The notes beneath the pieces are model-generated. The model did no database searches. It worked only from the letters and a program-made list of their open reading frames with translations, and was not told the DNA's origin. This document shows positions 36,936-47,570 of a stretch of DNA of 64,000 bases, piece after piece. The stretch spans positions 1,240,001 through 1,304,000 of the forward strand of contig OZ245717.1 of assembly GCA_965226945.1 (NCBI GenBank), written 5' to 3'. The position numbers and the translations under genes are program-made. This DNA is from SYLG01 sp965226945 (GTDB lineage: Bacteria; Planctomycetota; Planctomycetia; Gemmatales; Gemmataceae). Numbering within the stretch: the first letter of the stretch is position 1; the number at the start of each line of letters is the position of its first letter.

Positions 36936-38191
36936 CACGGCGGGCGTGTTAGCGGTTAAGACATCCTGGCTGCAAATGAGGCGGCGAACGAACAGGGGGA
37001 GTGCATTTGGGGAAGGATACCATCGCGTCGTCCCACATCGCCTATGGGGCAAAAAGCACGAGGGCAACCAGCTTCACCCATTCACGGATGGATGGCACGA
37101 CAGAAGGTGAGGGGGCAATGGTTGGGTGGGGTCATTTAAGGCCGTAACACAGGAGGGGAGCAAGAATGAGCCGAAGGTAGGCGAGCCCGAAGCATGCACA
37201 ATTTGGAAACAAGCAAAAACGACCGTAAACGATCTTCGTGCTGGCGAATGCATCGATGCGAGGAGTTAGCTCAGAAACCTGCGCGGATGACGAGATTTGT
37301 GCAGGCATTGCCCTTGCTGGTATTGTATCTCCCCGTCGACATACAGTTGGCGCCACTGGGAAGGACGGTGAGCGCCGAGGGTGTGGAATCTCCGGAACAT
37401 GTTGCATCGCAGGAAGAATAGGTGAAAGGAGCAAAAACCCGGAAGGAGATAGGCATTGTTCCCAGCCGGGAATGATCGTCAGACGTGATCGCAGCATAGG
37501 AAAAGACGCGATTAAATCAGAGGCGCAATAGCTGCATGCAGTCTTACCAAAACTTGCTTTTCAGGTTTCCGGAATTGGTTAATTCCTATGAGTCAGTTTT
37601 TGATTCAAACGAACAAAGTTTGGGAATGGGGGGGAGGGACCACGCACGCGCCGAAGGGAATTCTTGACATTCCGGCGGGGGAGGCTTCCCCCGATAATGA
37701 CTTCAAGCTTGACGTTTAAGTCGGCAGCATTCCTGATCCATAAGAGTTCCACGGTTATACGGTGAACAATCCTGCTGGGGCGAGGGCGCCATATCCATTT
37801 GCCAACTGATTCAGCGAGCGCTCGCCCTGCGATAAAGCTCCCATGTGAATGGACCAAGCCGCATGGCGATGGCGAACCGCACTGACCACTTCACAGTGAG
37901 GAGAAATGGCGCATAGTGCACTCTCTGTCCTCTCACCGGACGCTGTATTCCACCCCGAAGGAAGCAAAATTCTCGGCCACAGCCTTGATCACCTGCCTCC
38001 CCCTAGATGCCAATGGAGCTAGAAAACCTAAACCTAAAGGCCATTTTTTGTCGACAAGTACCTCAAGATGATCAGCAGAACTCGCATTGTCAGCTTAACC
38101 GGTAGGCGCACCCACCTTCGTGTGCCACTCAGTCGCGATCGCCTGTCCCTTCGAGAGAATTTCTAAACGGACCGGAGCCAAGGAGAAGGTA
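36936..38191. other. Intergenic region of about 1.25 kb without supported genes
   Basis: Several open frames occur on both strands, but none has a family, and ribosome sites are poor. A short palindrome CGGGGGAGGCTTCCCCCG lies at about 37675-37692. AAGGAG at 38180-38185 belongs to the next gene. Confidence 0.4.
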
Positions 38192-39097
38192 GTGCGACTC
38201 TTTATTGCATCTGTTGCTTTGGCTCTGGTGTGCCATTCCACCGGTTGCACGCATCGTCAACTCCGAAACAGCACCCTCAAACAGGCCTCTACTTGGACGG
38301 ATCTGCAATATCAACAAGTATTAGGCAACCTAGCGAGCTTTTGTGACAACCCTGGAGCCATGGCGAATTTTTCGGTCACTGGCAGCGGCTTAGCGCAAGT
38401 GACCGATTCAGGTAGCCCGACGGCAGTCGTTCAACCGAACTTCATTGCTTTGTCGGAGTCAGCGCTGACCGGAGGAATGTATGGCGGGACCATGTCGCGC
38501 CAAGTTTCTGAGCAATGGGAGATCGCGCCGATTACTGACCCGGATAAGCTGAAAGCGCTGTCGTGCCTTTATCGACTACTTTTGAACCCTGATCTTCCTG
38601 AGAAAGCAGATTGCATAATACTATTCGACTCGCTATTGGGTAAAGGCAAAATTAATCCCGAAGCCGAAGGAGACATTCCACGAGGCTGGTTTGGCATCGG
38701 TCGAAAGCACGATGTGCCACGGAATGCGTGTTATGTCGCAAACCATCGCAACACCTATGTGTGGGTTTGCCCTGAAGGAGTTTTCGGTTTAAGCCAATTC
38801 ACGCTGCAAGTTCTGAATATTGTCACTGTTGATACTGCGCCGGCAACCGAGCAGGTACAGTTGGTGACACACTGGCAGTATGGCGGCCTGATTCCCGTTC
38901 CGTTGCGAACCGTCACATTTACTCAGGTTCACAATGACGCTCCTCAGCCTGAAGAAGAAACTCCCTCAGGAAAGAACTATGAACTCCTTAACAAACATCC
39001 GAATCCAACCGTGCCTTCCAGGGCGTCGCCACGTGGACGAATCCAATTCTTCTCCCCACAGCAAGGGCGGGCCTATACAGGGCCTGCGCAACGGTAG
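38192..39097 (+). CDS. Lipoprotein of unknown function (planctomycete type)
   Basis: A 301-residue protein beginning at GTG 38192, with AAGGAG 6 bases upstream. VRLFIASVALALVCHSTGC is a signal peptide with lipobox STGC. The mature part starts with NSTLKQASTWTDLQYQQVLG and contains GLSQFTLQVLNIVTV and a Pro-rich tail. Comparable lipoproteins occur in many copies in Gemmata-like genomes, but no role is known. It stands alone. Confidence 0.68.
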   Translation: MRLFIASVALALVCHSTGCTHRQLRNSTLKQASTWTDLQYQQVLGNLASFCDNPGAMANFSVTGSGLAQVTDSGSPTAVVQPNFIALSESALTGGMYGGTMSRQVSEQWEIAPITDPDKLKALSCLYRLLLNPDLPEKADCIILFDSLLGKGKINPEAEGDIPRGWFGIGRKHDVPRNACYVANHRNTYVWVCPEGVFGLSQFTLQVLNIVTVDTAPATEQVQLVTHWQYGGLIPVPLRTVTFTQVHNDAPQPEEETPSGKNYELLNKHPNPTVPSRASPRGRIQFFSPQQGRAYTGPAQR

Positions 39098-39126
39098 CCC
39101 TGTTTCGTTGATGGTTGGATTGGTAT

Positions 39127-39510
39127 TTACCTGCAAAGGTGAATGTCCACCGGCAGCGTAAGCTTTGCCCAATCGCGATCGCCGGTTATGACAGGCAGCG
39201 CCAGCTCCATTGCCAGTGCCAAGCAGGCGCGATCTGCGAACGAAAGCCCGTAATCCCTGGTCACGGGTTTCAAAGTGGCAGTAATCCTGGCCAGGGCCGA
39301 ATCGAAGGAAGCAATGGTTATTGGCAGCCGCAGTAGCGCGAGATCTATCGCTTCCATGGGCATCGATTTTTCAAGGCAACGGGCCACTACCTCAGATATG
39401 TTGACCGCGGAAATCACCGCATCCGGGATTTTTGAGGCTACCATTTCCGCTCCCCTCTCCTGAAACAGGAAAGCGAGCAGTGCGGATGCGTCTAGAACGC
39501 ATCTAGCCAC
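39127..39510 (-). CDS. vapC: PIN-domain toxin (VapC type)
   Basis: A 127-residue PIN-domain ribonuclease. The acidic residues of the active site appear in order: VLDASALLAFLFQE (first Asp), SAVNISEVVARCLEK (Glu), and LSFADRACLALAMEL followed by VITGDRDW (last Asps). VapC toxins cut tRNA or rRNA and block translation when free of antitoxin. It overlaps the antitoxin gene by 8 bases, the usual order antitoxin then toxin. It likely stabilises the plasmid. Confidence 0.88.
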   Translation of the reverse strand: MARCVLDASALLAFLFQERGAEMVASKIPDAVISAVNISEVVARCLEKSMPMEAIDLALLRLPITIASFDSALARITATLKPVTRDYGLSFADRACLALAMELALPVITGDRDWAKLTLPVDIHLCR

Positions 39511-39766
39511 GCAGGTTCTCGAGTGCGGCGTCGCGGCGCCGCTCTGCGATAAGCAAGTCCGCCTGGTTTTCGCCTTCGATTCGGTATGGGGCGAATTGGT
39601 TTTGCACTTCTTCTAACAGGCGAGAACAGGGGATTAGTCGCAATGAATCGCCCTGCTCTTCCCACAGAAGGGTTTCACCTGCCGCGAAGCCAATGCGCTC
39701 GCACAATTTGGCCGGAATGGCCACCCTTCGATCCTCTCCCAGTCTTGTCCGAATGTAGTTCGTCAT
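39503..39766 (-). CDS. vapB: AbrB/MazE-type antitoxin
   Basis: An 87-residue antitoxin with a SpoVT/AbrB swapped-hairpin domain: RTRLGEDRRVAIPAKLCERI and FAAGETLLWEEQGDSLRLIP. The C-terminal part would wrap the toxin. The AT-rich region just upstream (TATTATGTGTAAAATTAATA at 39774-39800) probably holds the autoregulated promoter. Confidence 0.85.
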   Translation of the reverse strand: MTNYIRTRLGEDRRVAIPAKLCERIGFAAGETLLWEEQGDSLRLIPCSRLLEEVQNQFAPYRIEGENQADLLIAERRRDAALENLRG

Positions 39767-40127
39767 AACGCCACTATATTATGTGTAAAATTAATAATAT
39801 GGCAAATAATATAACATGTCAATTTATTTTACTTGTAATTACTTCTTGCACACCATACTATTAAAGACGACGAGTCTTTACCTAATTTTACTTAACCATC
39901 AAATGGTTGCCATAGTCCACCATCTGATTTATAGGTCATTGTGATATCCATGATTATTTGAGGTTGCTATGCGTCGCTCGGCGGATCGTTCGCTTCGGGG
40001 CCGGTTCGTGTCCTGACCATGTTACGCAAGTCCCCGCATCGATTTCATCCGACGTTATTTTCCCTCAACGAGAAGGAGGCTGGCGCCTCACTTGTTGAAC
40101 CCACCTCTGGACCGCAAGGAGGGTCCC
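39767..40127. other. AT-rich promoter region between the toxin-antitoxin pair and the methylase locus
   Basis: No gene. The left part is strongly AT-rich and should hold the promoter of the antitoxin. The right part becomes GC-rich and ends with AAGGAGG just before the small gene at 40128. Confidence 0.5.
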
Positions 40128-40445
40128 ATGCTGTACAAGACGATCTTACTCGAACTGCTGGAGCAGCACCCGAACTACCTCGACCAATTGCGCCAGACAC
40201 GCCAGATCATGCCATGGCTGGTGGAGACGGCATACGAACTGCAGGCCAGGCACGCCGAGTGGAACCGGGTCTTTTTCAAACAGAACCCGGGCTCGATCGC
40301 GGGCCAGTTCAGCCGCGAAGCGCTGGAAATGGCAATCAGGGAAGTGAGCTTTTCTTTTCCTCCCGAATCACCCGGGGAAGAGCTGGGCGAATTCCCGATC
40401 GAGGAAGCGATCCGCTGGATCCACCGCCCTTTGCATGGCGTCTAA
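40128..40445 (+). CDS. Small partner upstream of the giant methylase-helicase
   Basis: A 105-residue protein: MLYKTILLELLEQHPNYLDQ, RQIMPWLVETAYELQARHAE, SREALEMAIREVSFSFP. AAGGAGG lies 7 bases before the ATG. Short proteins of this pattern sit upstream of the giant methylase-helicase on several plasmids. The overlapping long frame from 40019 reads through this gene in another frame and is rejected as a start. Its stop overlaps the start of the next gene by 11 bases, suggesting coupled translation. Confidence 0.78.
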   Translation: MLYKTILLELLEQHPNYLDQLRQTRQIMPWLVETAYELQARHAEWNRVFFKQNPGSIAGQFSREALEMAIREVSFSFPPESPGEELGEFPIEEAIRWIHRPLHGV

Positions 40446-43400
40446 AAAAGGGCTCCATCCAGAAGTCGTTGTTCGATCTTCCGCCCGAGGAGACTCAGTC
40501 GCCCGCCCCTCCGGGCGCGCCGACGGAGGCTACGCCACTTGCTCCCCACGCCCCCGCAGTTAAAGTGGAGCCGAGGAACATCAACGAAGACTTACCTGCC
40601 CTGCCTTCCACCAGCGGCGAGAAGGCCAAGGCCCGCGATATCCTGGCCGCGATACGCACCTTGCGAATTCTCGAGCGAGAGCCTCGCACCGCGACGCAAG
40701 AGGAGCGCCGCCAGTTGATGGGTTTCGGTGGATTTGGACCTGTGGCGTTGACCCTGTTTCCCGATCCTGTGAAGGGAAGTTACAAGGATGCCGGCTGGCA
40801 GGTCCTGGGGGAAGAGCTGAAATCGCTTCTAACACTTGAGGAGTATGCCAGTGCCAGGGCCACGGTCTTCAATGCGTTTTACACTTCGCCGGAGGTGATT
40901 ACCGCGATGCAAGCGGCGATCACCCGGCTCGGTGTGCCAGCACAGGCAACCATACTGGAGCCGGGTTGCGGCACTGGGAGTTTCATTAGCGGTGGGCAAA
41001 GCCAGCACCGCTACGTCGGCGTCGAGATGGACGGGATTTCCGGGCGGATTGCGAAGGCCCTGCATCCGGAGCATGACATCCGGATCGAGAATTTTCGGGA
41101 CAGTGCCTTGCCCGAGGGGCGCATCGATGCAGTGATCGGCAATGTGCCGTTTGCCGACCTCAAAATGGAGTATCACGGCCAGAAACTGTCATTGCATGAC
41201 TTCTTTTTCGCCAAATCGCTCGACGCCCTGAAGCCGGGCGGGATTCTGGCATTAGTAACCAGTCATTACACACTGGATAAACAAAATTGCGCCCTGCGCG
41301 AATCCTTGGCCGACAAGGCGGATTTCTTAGGCGCGATCCGGCTGCCATCGGACGCCTTCAAGCGCGAAGGCACCAAGGTTGTCACCGACATCGTGTTCCT
41401 GCGTAAACGTGCGCCCGGCGAAGAAATCCGCCACGCCGATGCCGACTGGCTCCAAATCGGGCCCGTTGACGTAGAAGGAATTCAAGTCGCCGTGAACCGA
41501 TATTTTCTGAACCATCCAGATATGGTGCTTGGGTCCTGGTCGCGCGAAGACACGCTTTACGGCGGGGAAGGATTCAGCGTCAAAGGCAGCGGGGCGTTGG
41601 CCAGCGATCTGGAACGCGCCATCACCCGCTTGCCGGAAGGGGTGGCGAAGCTCACCCCAACGACGCCCGCCATCCAAAGTGAAGCGATCGCCCTGCCGCC
41701 CGAGCGGCATTTGGGAGAGGGAAGTTTCTTCATTGGCGCGAATAAGCAGATCCACCAGATCGAAGGCGGACAGGCGAGGCCGGTGGTCTATGGAGGCGCT
41801 TCCTTAAAAGCCGACGGCACTATGACCGGCAGGCGGTTGGCGTTGCTCGTGGATTTGCGCGATCGCGCAAGGAAGGTACTGCAATCGCAGAACGAGGGGT
41901 GGCCGGATCCGCAACGCGAAGCGGCGCGCAAAGAGCTCAACCGGACTTATGACCGGTTTGTCCAGGCCTTCGGCCCGATCAACAAAACCACCTTCGGCGA
42001 AACCGCCGATGGCTCGGTCATCCGCCGGATGCCGAATCTCGTGAAATTCCGCGAAGATCCGGACGCAATGCTTGTGATGTCGCTGGAAGAGTACGACGAA
42101 ATCAGCGGCAAAGCGGCCAAGGCCGCGATTTTGCAAAAGGATGTGGTCGGAAGAACGCCGCCCGTCACGAAGGTGCAAAGCGCCGAGGAGGGGCTGCTGG
42201 TCTCACTCAATCAGCACGGGCTGGTCGACCTGCCCTTTATCGCCTCGCTCTATGGCAAGACGGAAGAATACGTCGTTGCCGAGCTCGGCGATTTGATCTT
42301 CCTGGATCCGCAGACGGGCGTCTGGGAGACTGCAGACGCCTATCTATCCGGGAATGTGCGCGCAAAACTGGCTCAGGCCGAAGCGGCGGGGGCGGCCTTT
42401 GGCCGCAACGCCGAGGCGTTGCGCGAAGTGCAGCCCGAGGATGTGCTACCGGGTGACATCGACGCCAATTTGGGAGCACCGTGGATCCCAACGATGGATA
42501 TCGAGGCCTTTGCCTGTCACCTGTTCCAGGCGAAGCCGGGATCGGTGCAGGTAGGCCACCTGCTTAAAGACGCCTTGTGGAGTATTGAGGCCGAATTCAT
42601 GGCAGAACAATCGGTGGCGGCTGGCACCGATTTTGGGACGCCGCGGGCCAACGGCGTCCATTTGCTGGAGCTGGCGCTCAACATGAAGAGCCCAACCATT
42701 TATGACACCATGCGCGGTCCCGATGGGGACACGCGAGTGGTCAATCAGGAAGCGACACTGGCCGCCCGTGAAAAACAGAAACGCATCAAGGAAAGTTTTC
42801 GTTCGTGGCTGTTCGCCGATCCGGAACGGACCGAACGGCTGGTGCGAATTTACAACGACCATTACAACAATATCCGGCCCAGGCTTTTCGACGGATCGCA
42901 TCTCGATTTTCCCGGGATGAATGCCAATCTCACCATGCGCCCACATCAAATCAATGCCATCTGGCGAGGTATGAGTGCCGGGAATACTTTGCTTGCACAC
43001 TGCGTGGGGGCGGGGAAGACCTTCACCATGGCGGCGACCGCGATGAAGATGAAACAGGCGGGCCTGATCAAGAAGCCGATGATTGTCGTGCCCAATCATT
43101 TGCTCGAACAATTCTCCCGGGAATTCATGCAGCTTTATCCGAATGCGCGGCTGTTGGTGGCGGGTAAGGAAGATCTGACGCGCGAGAAGCGCAAGTTTCT
43201 GACCGCCAAAATCGCCAGCGGCGATTGGGACGGGATCATCGTTACCCATTCGAGCTTCGAGAAAATCGGCATGTCGCGCGATTACCAGGAAAAGTTCCTG
43301 CGCGTGCAGATCGCCGAATATGACCAGTTGCTGTGCGAACATGCGGGCACTAAGGGCACGAACCGCAATCTGATCAAATCGATCGAAAAGCAAAAAGCCG

Positions 43401-45598
43401 CGCGCAGCGAACGGCTTAAGGATTTGCTGGCCGAAGACAAGAAAGATGACGGGCTGGTGTTCGACGAACTGGGCGTGGACCACTTATTCATTGACGAGGC
43501 GCATTATTTCAAAAACCTGGAGACCCCGACCAAAATGGACCGCGTCGCCGGCATCCAGACGGGCGGATCGGAGCGCGCTTTCGACATGTATATGAAAGCC
43601 CGGTATTTGCATGAGCAGCATGCCGGTCATGGCGTGACCTTTGCCACCGGCACGCCCATCTCCAATACGATGGTCGAGCTTTATACCATGCAGCGTTTCC
43701 TCGATCCGGAAGGTCTGTCGAGCCGCGGCATTGAGCATTTCGATGGATGGGCCGCAAACTTCGGGGAAATCGTCGAATCGATGGAACTGTCCCCCGACGG
43801 GGCAAGCCTGCGACCGCGGTCGCGCTTTGCCCGTTTCACGAACCTGCCGGAGTTGCAGTTGATGTTTCGCCAGTTTGCCGATGTGCAAACCGAGCAAATG
43901 CTCAATCTGCCCCGCCCTGCCTTGCTTGGAGGCAAGCCGGGAATCGTCGCCTGCCCGATGTCGACGGACCAGACTTTGCTCCAGCAAAAACTGGTGGAGC
44001 GCTATGAGCGGCTTCGGTCGCAAAAGGTCGATCCGCGCGAGGACAACGCCCTGGCCATCACAACCGATGGCAGAAAGCTCGCCACCGATGCGCGGATGCT
44101 AACACCGGCCGCAGCCGAAAACCCCGATTCCAAAATCCATCGCCTCACCGAAAACGTGGCGCGCATCTGGCATGAGACGACGCCTGATCGCGGCACCCAG
44201 ATGATATTTTGCGATCTGGGAATCAATCCAACTGCATGGGGCTACGCACCCTATGACGAGATCATTTCTCAGCTCGAGGAGCTGGGCGTTCCCCGCGACC
44301 AGATTGCTACCATGGGCGAGGCGGAGTCCGATGCAAAGAAGCAAGCGTTATTTGAACGGGTGCGCAATGGATCGGTGCGTGTGCTCCTGGGAAGCACCCA
44401 GAAAATGGGCACGGGAACGAACGTGCAAAGGCGCCTCGTGGCGCTGCATCATCTTGATGCGCCCTGGAAGCCCGCCGAAGTGGAACAACGCGATGGCCGC
44501 ATCCTGCGCCAGGGCAATGAGAATAAGGAAGTCGCGATCTACCGCTATGTGACGGAGGGCTCGTTTGACGCGTTCATGTGGCAGGCGCTGGAAACTAAAG
44601 CCAAATTCATTGGACAGGTAATCAGCGGCGAAAACGCCGCAAGACGGGCGGACGACATAGGGGGCCAGGAATTGTCTTACGCAGAGGTGAAAGCAATCGC
44701 CTCGGGCAATCCGGCTGTCCTGACTCTCGCAGAGACGGACGCGGAGCTACAACGTTTGGCAATGCTGCACAAGAACCACCTTGATGAGCAATTCGTCGCA
44801 AGGCGCAAATTGCGCGAGCTTCCTAATGCCATCAGCCGGCTTTCCGGGCAAATCAACCGGTTATCCGAGGACAGCGCTACGGCCCGCCTGCATGCGAACG
44901 ATCCCATCGTTCTTGGGAACAGCCCGTGGTCAAAAGGCGACGCGCCGGCTGTGCTGGCGCATCGCCTCGAAACCTTGCCAGGCAGGGTGCCTCAGGCCAC
45001 CCAAATCGAACTCGGCAGGTTTCGGGGAGTGCGGTTTGGACTGGTATTGCATCCTGACGCACCTGCGGAAGTGCTGCTAGAAGGGGCGACCATTCGCACC
45101 TTAAGCCTTTCCAAAGAGCATCAGGGAGCGCGGGCGATATTGAACGCGGCAGAGCGCATCGCCAATGGCTACGAAGTAGAGGCGACGCGGACAGCTCAAG
45201 AGCTTGCCATCGCCGAGACGCATTTGCGCGATTACCAGGCACGGCAAGGAACGGTGTTTGCCCATGAGGCCTATCAACACACGCTCAAGGCGTTGCGTGA
45301 CCAGCTTAGAGAAGGATTGTCGGCAAAATCCGAAAGCGAGGGATTACAGCCTGACGAGATCGTGTGTCGCATCAAGGCCCTCCGGGATTCCCATACCGTA
45401 GAAACGGAACCACGTCGAACCACTGCCGCAATCACGCGCGCAGCCGAGCCTGTTACAGCGCGGATTCGCAGGAAAGATGAGGAGCGATTCAATCCGGTGT
45501 GTGCGGCACCCGGCGGCGATCGTCCGGGCAGGAATTTTCAGGAGCAGGAAGAGGGCCGGCTGGCTGCAAAGGTTCACGAGACGGGGCAAGCGCTCTGA
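40435..45598 (+). CDS. Giant N6-adenine methylase-like / DEAD-box helicase fusion
   Basis: About 1715 residues. ATG 40435 gives MASKKG, but the run of six A (40444-40449) puts this start one base out of frame with the rest; with five A the reading continues as GSIQKSLFDLPPEE, as expected. Either programmed slippage, a mutation or a base error is involved; otherwise a TTG at 40469 might serve. The methylase part has ILEPGCGTGSFISGG (motif I) and DAVIGNVPFADLK (catalytic box, NVPF for NPPF). The SF2 helicase follows: LLAHCVGAGKTFTMAATAMK (Walker A), HLFIDEAHYFKN (DEAH-like), TGTPISNTM, and QRDGRILRQGNENKEV (motif VI). Such proteins occur on plasmids and ICEs, and resemble DarB of phage P1, which protects DNA from restriction. 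Confidence 0.85.
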
Positions 45599-46105
45599 AG
45601 GCCGGCATCCTCTTGTTTGATGGCGACTGCCCCGGCAACGACAGGGCAGGAGAAACCTTCGTCATGTCGGTGACCGCCCGCCATGCCAGAAGAATGGAAA
45701 GAAATCATGATGGATTGCTTTCATGAAAGAACGATTGCATGCAAGTATCCGGGCGATCTTACTTCCGGCCAATTGCATTGATCCGTTGAATCCAGATTGA
45801 TTCAACGGAACGAAAGAAGGCTATGGGTTTTGCCCCGATGTCAAGGACGCGGGTTGGAGGGGCACCCGGTCTGCACAAGTAAGCGGTAGCGAGCGCGGAA
45901 GATCGGGGAGGGGCCAAACCCGCGCCAGAGGGCATCCTTGACAACGGGCAATGATTGCGGTTCGACGCGCCCATTCGCTGATATGTTCAATCATCTCAGG
46001 GCGTTGCGTAAAACGACAAGCCGTTCTCCTGTTGACAATCTCACTTTTCTCGGGCAGGTTAGCCAACGCGCGATCCTCTCTTCCCTTTAGAAAGTTAAGA
46101 ATTCA
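45599..46105. other. Intergenic region with hairpin and a CTTTCATG copy
   Basis: No supported gene. CTTTCATG recurs at 45719-45726, with GCATGCAAG nearby, echoing the region upstream of parA. CCGTTGAATC (45783-45792) and GATTCAACGG (45799-45808) form a 10-bp stem, perhaps a terminator. Confidence 0.45.
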
Positions 46106-46133
46106 TTGAGGGAAACCTCTGCCTGATGCGTCT
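46106..46133 (+). promoter_or_regulatory. ECF-type promoter before the cnrYXH-like genes
   Basis: TTGAGGG (46106-46112), a 16-base spacer, then CGTCT (46129-46133). The same pair occurs at 48485 and 48555. CGTCT-type -10 boxes are common for ECF sigma factors. It lies about 39 bases before the first gene of the sigma locus, so autoregulation is likely. Confidence 0.7.
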
Positions 46134-46171
46134 TATAAAGGAACATCGCATCACATGTAAGGAGAATGACT

Positions 46172-46522
46172 ATGTCTGATAAGCATTTATTGGACGAATG
46201 GCTGGCTTTTCTTTTTCGCCAGCCGGTGCAAACCCAAAGCTTCGCATCCTTGCATCAGGACGTGTGGCGCAAAATTCGTGTTGCCGAGGCGGAAGAGCGT
46301 CCGGGCAACTGGCTTGAAGGCCTGCTTTACTGGCTTTTTGCCCCTGGGCGCCAATTCGCGACCGTTACGGCAGCTGTGATGCTAAGCGTCGCCCTCGGCT
46401 TTACCGCTCCGGGTACCGCCCCAGCAAATGCTTCGGAACTCTCTGCCAACGCATTAGGCCTGAATATTTATTCGCCTTCCTACGCCCATCCCTTCAGCCT
46501 TGCACAGTTAGGTAGCCCATGA
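46172..46522 (+). CDS. cnrY: CnrY-like membrane anti-sigma factor
   Basis: A 116-residue protein. The N-terminal cytosolic part (MSDKHLLDEWLAFLFRQPVQ, QDVWRKIRVAEAEE) would hold the sigma factor; one membrane helix follows (QFATVTAAVMLSVALGF), and a short periplasmic end. Start 46172 is chosen because AAGGAG stands 7 bases upstream; an ATG 6 bases earlier would be too close. Order Y-X-H as in cnrYXH of Cupriavidus metallidurans supports this role. The family is poorly conserved in sequence, so the call rests on size, topology and order. Confidence 0.72.
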   Translation: MSDKHLLDEWLAFLFRQPVQTQSFASLHQDVWRKIRVAEAEERPGNWLEGLLYWLFAPGRQFATVTAAVMLSVALGFTAPGTAPANASELSANALGLNIYSPSYAHPFSLAQLGSP

Positions 46523-46956
46523 AGCAAATCTACAAAGACCTGCGCTCCACCATCCTGGTCGCCCTGATTGCCTTCGCCGTGTGCTGGGCAAGCAACATCT
46601 GGATTTTTCCCGAAGGCCGCCATCACATCGATCCCGACAACTGGCTGACACAGCAGCTCCATATTACCCCCGAGCAGGAAAAGAAACTGGAGCCCGTAGA
46701 GCGGGCATACGATAAACGCCGCATCGAATTGCGCAACAGGATAATGGCAGCCAGCCAGGAGCTGGCCAGGGTGTTGGTGGAAGAAAAACAATATTCGGTG
46801 CGCGTCAAAGTCGCCTCGCAACGGGTGAATGAGTTGCAGGCCGAGCTGAAAAACATAACGCTGCAGCACTTCTACGAAATGCAGCCGCTGATGACACCGG
46901 AGCAGGTGAAGAGAATGAACGAACTGGTGGGTCATGCCCTGTCGCAGCATGAATAG
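46519..46956 (+). CDS. cnrX: CnrX-like periplasmic metal sensor
   Basis: A 145-residue protein with an N-terminal membrane anchor (ILVALIAFAVCWASNIWIF) and a periplasmic four-helix domain: EGRHHIDPDN, LHITPEQEKKLEPVERAYDK, then LKNITLQHFYEMQPLMTPEQ. The His residues and the Met after HFYEMQ occupy positions like the Ni/Co ligands in CnrX. The ATG overlaps the stop of cnrY (ATGA). It should sense Co or Ni in the periplasm and signal via CnrY. Confidence 0.85.
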   Translation: MKQIYKDLRSTILVALIAFAVCWASNIWIFPEGRHHIDPDNWLTQQLHITPEQEKKLEPVERAYDKRRIELRNRIMAASQELARVLVEEKQYSVRVKVASQRVNELQAELKNITLQHFYEMQPLMTPEQVKRMNELVGHALSQHE

Positions 46957-46967
46957 GGTGGCCACCC

Positions 46968-47534
46968 ATGGACGATTCCAGTGATGAAGCTCTCATAAGG
47001 CAGCTCCAGGGCGGCAGGCGCGAAGCGCTAAATACACTGATGGAACGCTACCAGAAGAAGCTGGCGCGTTTTGTTTTCCACTATAGCGGCGATGAGAGCG
47101 CCGTTGATGACCTGGTGCAGGAAACCTTCGTGAAGGTGTATTTCAACGCCGGCAGCTTTCGTTTTGAGAGTAAATTCAGCACTTGGCTATTCCAAATCGC
47201 AGTCAATAAATGCAAGGATCACGCACGCAAGCGAGGCTACCGACTTGTGTCGATCGACGATGAAGCCATCGCAGCCAGCGCGCTTATGGCGGCCGACGAG
47301 CCATCGCCTGAAGATACCGCCGCCGCCCGGCACCTGCTTGAAAAACTATCGCATGAGATGCACCGCTTGCCGGACAAGCTGAAAACCGCGCTGGTGGCAT
47401 TCGCCATAGAGGAGCAGTCGCAGGAGGAATGCGCCAGACTGCTCGGGACCACGCCAAAAACCATCGAGACGCGCGTCTATCGTGCGCGCAAGATTCTCGC
47501 CGACCGCATGTTTAAACCTGTGAAAAAGCCCTGA
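46968..47534 (+). CDS. cnrH: ECF sigma factor, CnrH-like
   Basis: A 188-residue sigma-70 family factor with region 2 (YSGDESAVDDLVQETFVKVY, then FSTWLFQIAVNKCKDHARKR) and region 4 (LPDKLKTALVAFAIEEQSQE, then LLGTTPKTIETRVYRARKIL). No region 3 and no N-terminal extension, so an ECF type. Normally held by the CnrY-like protein, it would activate the three TTGAGGG-N16/17-CGTCT promoters here. The gene ends at a strong terminator (47534-47568). Confidence 0.9.
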   Translation: MDDSSDEALIRQLQGGRREALNTLMERYQKKLARFVFHYSGDESAVDDLVQETFVKVYFNAGSFRFESKFSTWLFQIAVNKCKDHARKRGYRLVSIDDEAIAASALMAADEPSPEDTAAARHLLEKLSHEMHRLPDKLKTALVAFAIEEQSQEECARLLGTTPKTIETRVYRARKILADRMFKPVKKP

Positions 47535-47568
47535 GTGCCGGCGGAGCGCTACGTCCCGCCGGCACTTC
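47534..47568. terminator. Hairpin between the convergent sigma and porin genes
   Basis: AGTGCCGGCGG (47534-47544) pairs with CCGCCGGCACT (47556-47566), an 11-bp stem followed by a T pair. It serves convergent genes on both strands. Confidence 0.75.
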
Positions 47569-47570
47569 TA

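Noticed and set aside
37132..37531. Two overlapping frames on opposite strands in the 36.9-38.2 kb gap
   Set aside because: No family, no ribosome site, and neither has a convincing start.
40019..40434. N-terminal extension of the giant methylase-helicase
   Set aside because: It reads through the small partner gene (40128-40445) in another frame, and that gene has a much better ribosome site.
42446..43483. 345-residue minus-strand frame opposite the helicase
   Set aside because: Antisense shadow of the conserved helicase domain.
45759..46066. Minus-strand frames of 71 and 81 residues
   Set aside because: They overlap a hairpin and each other, and have no family likeness or ribosome site.
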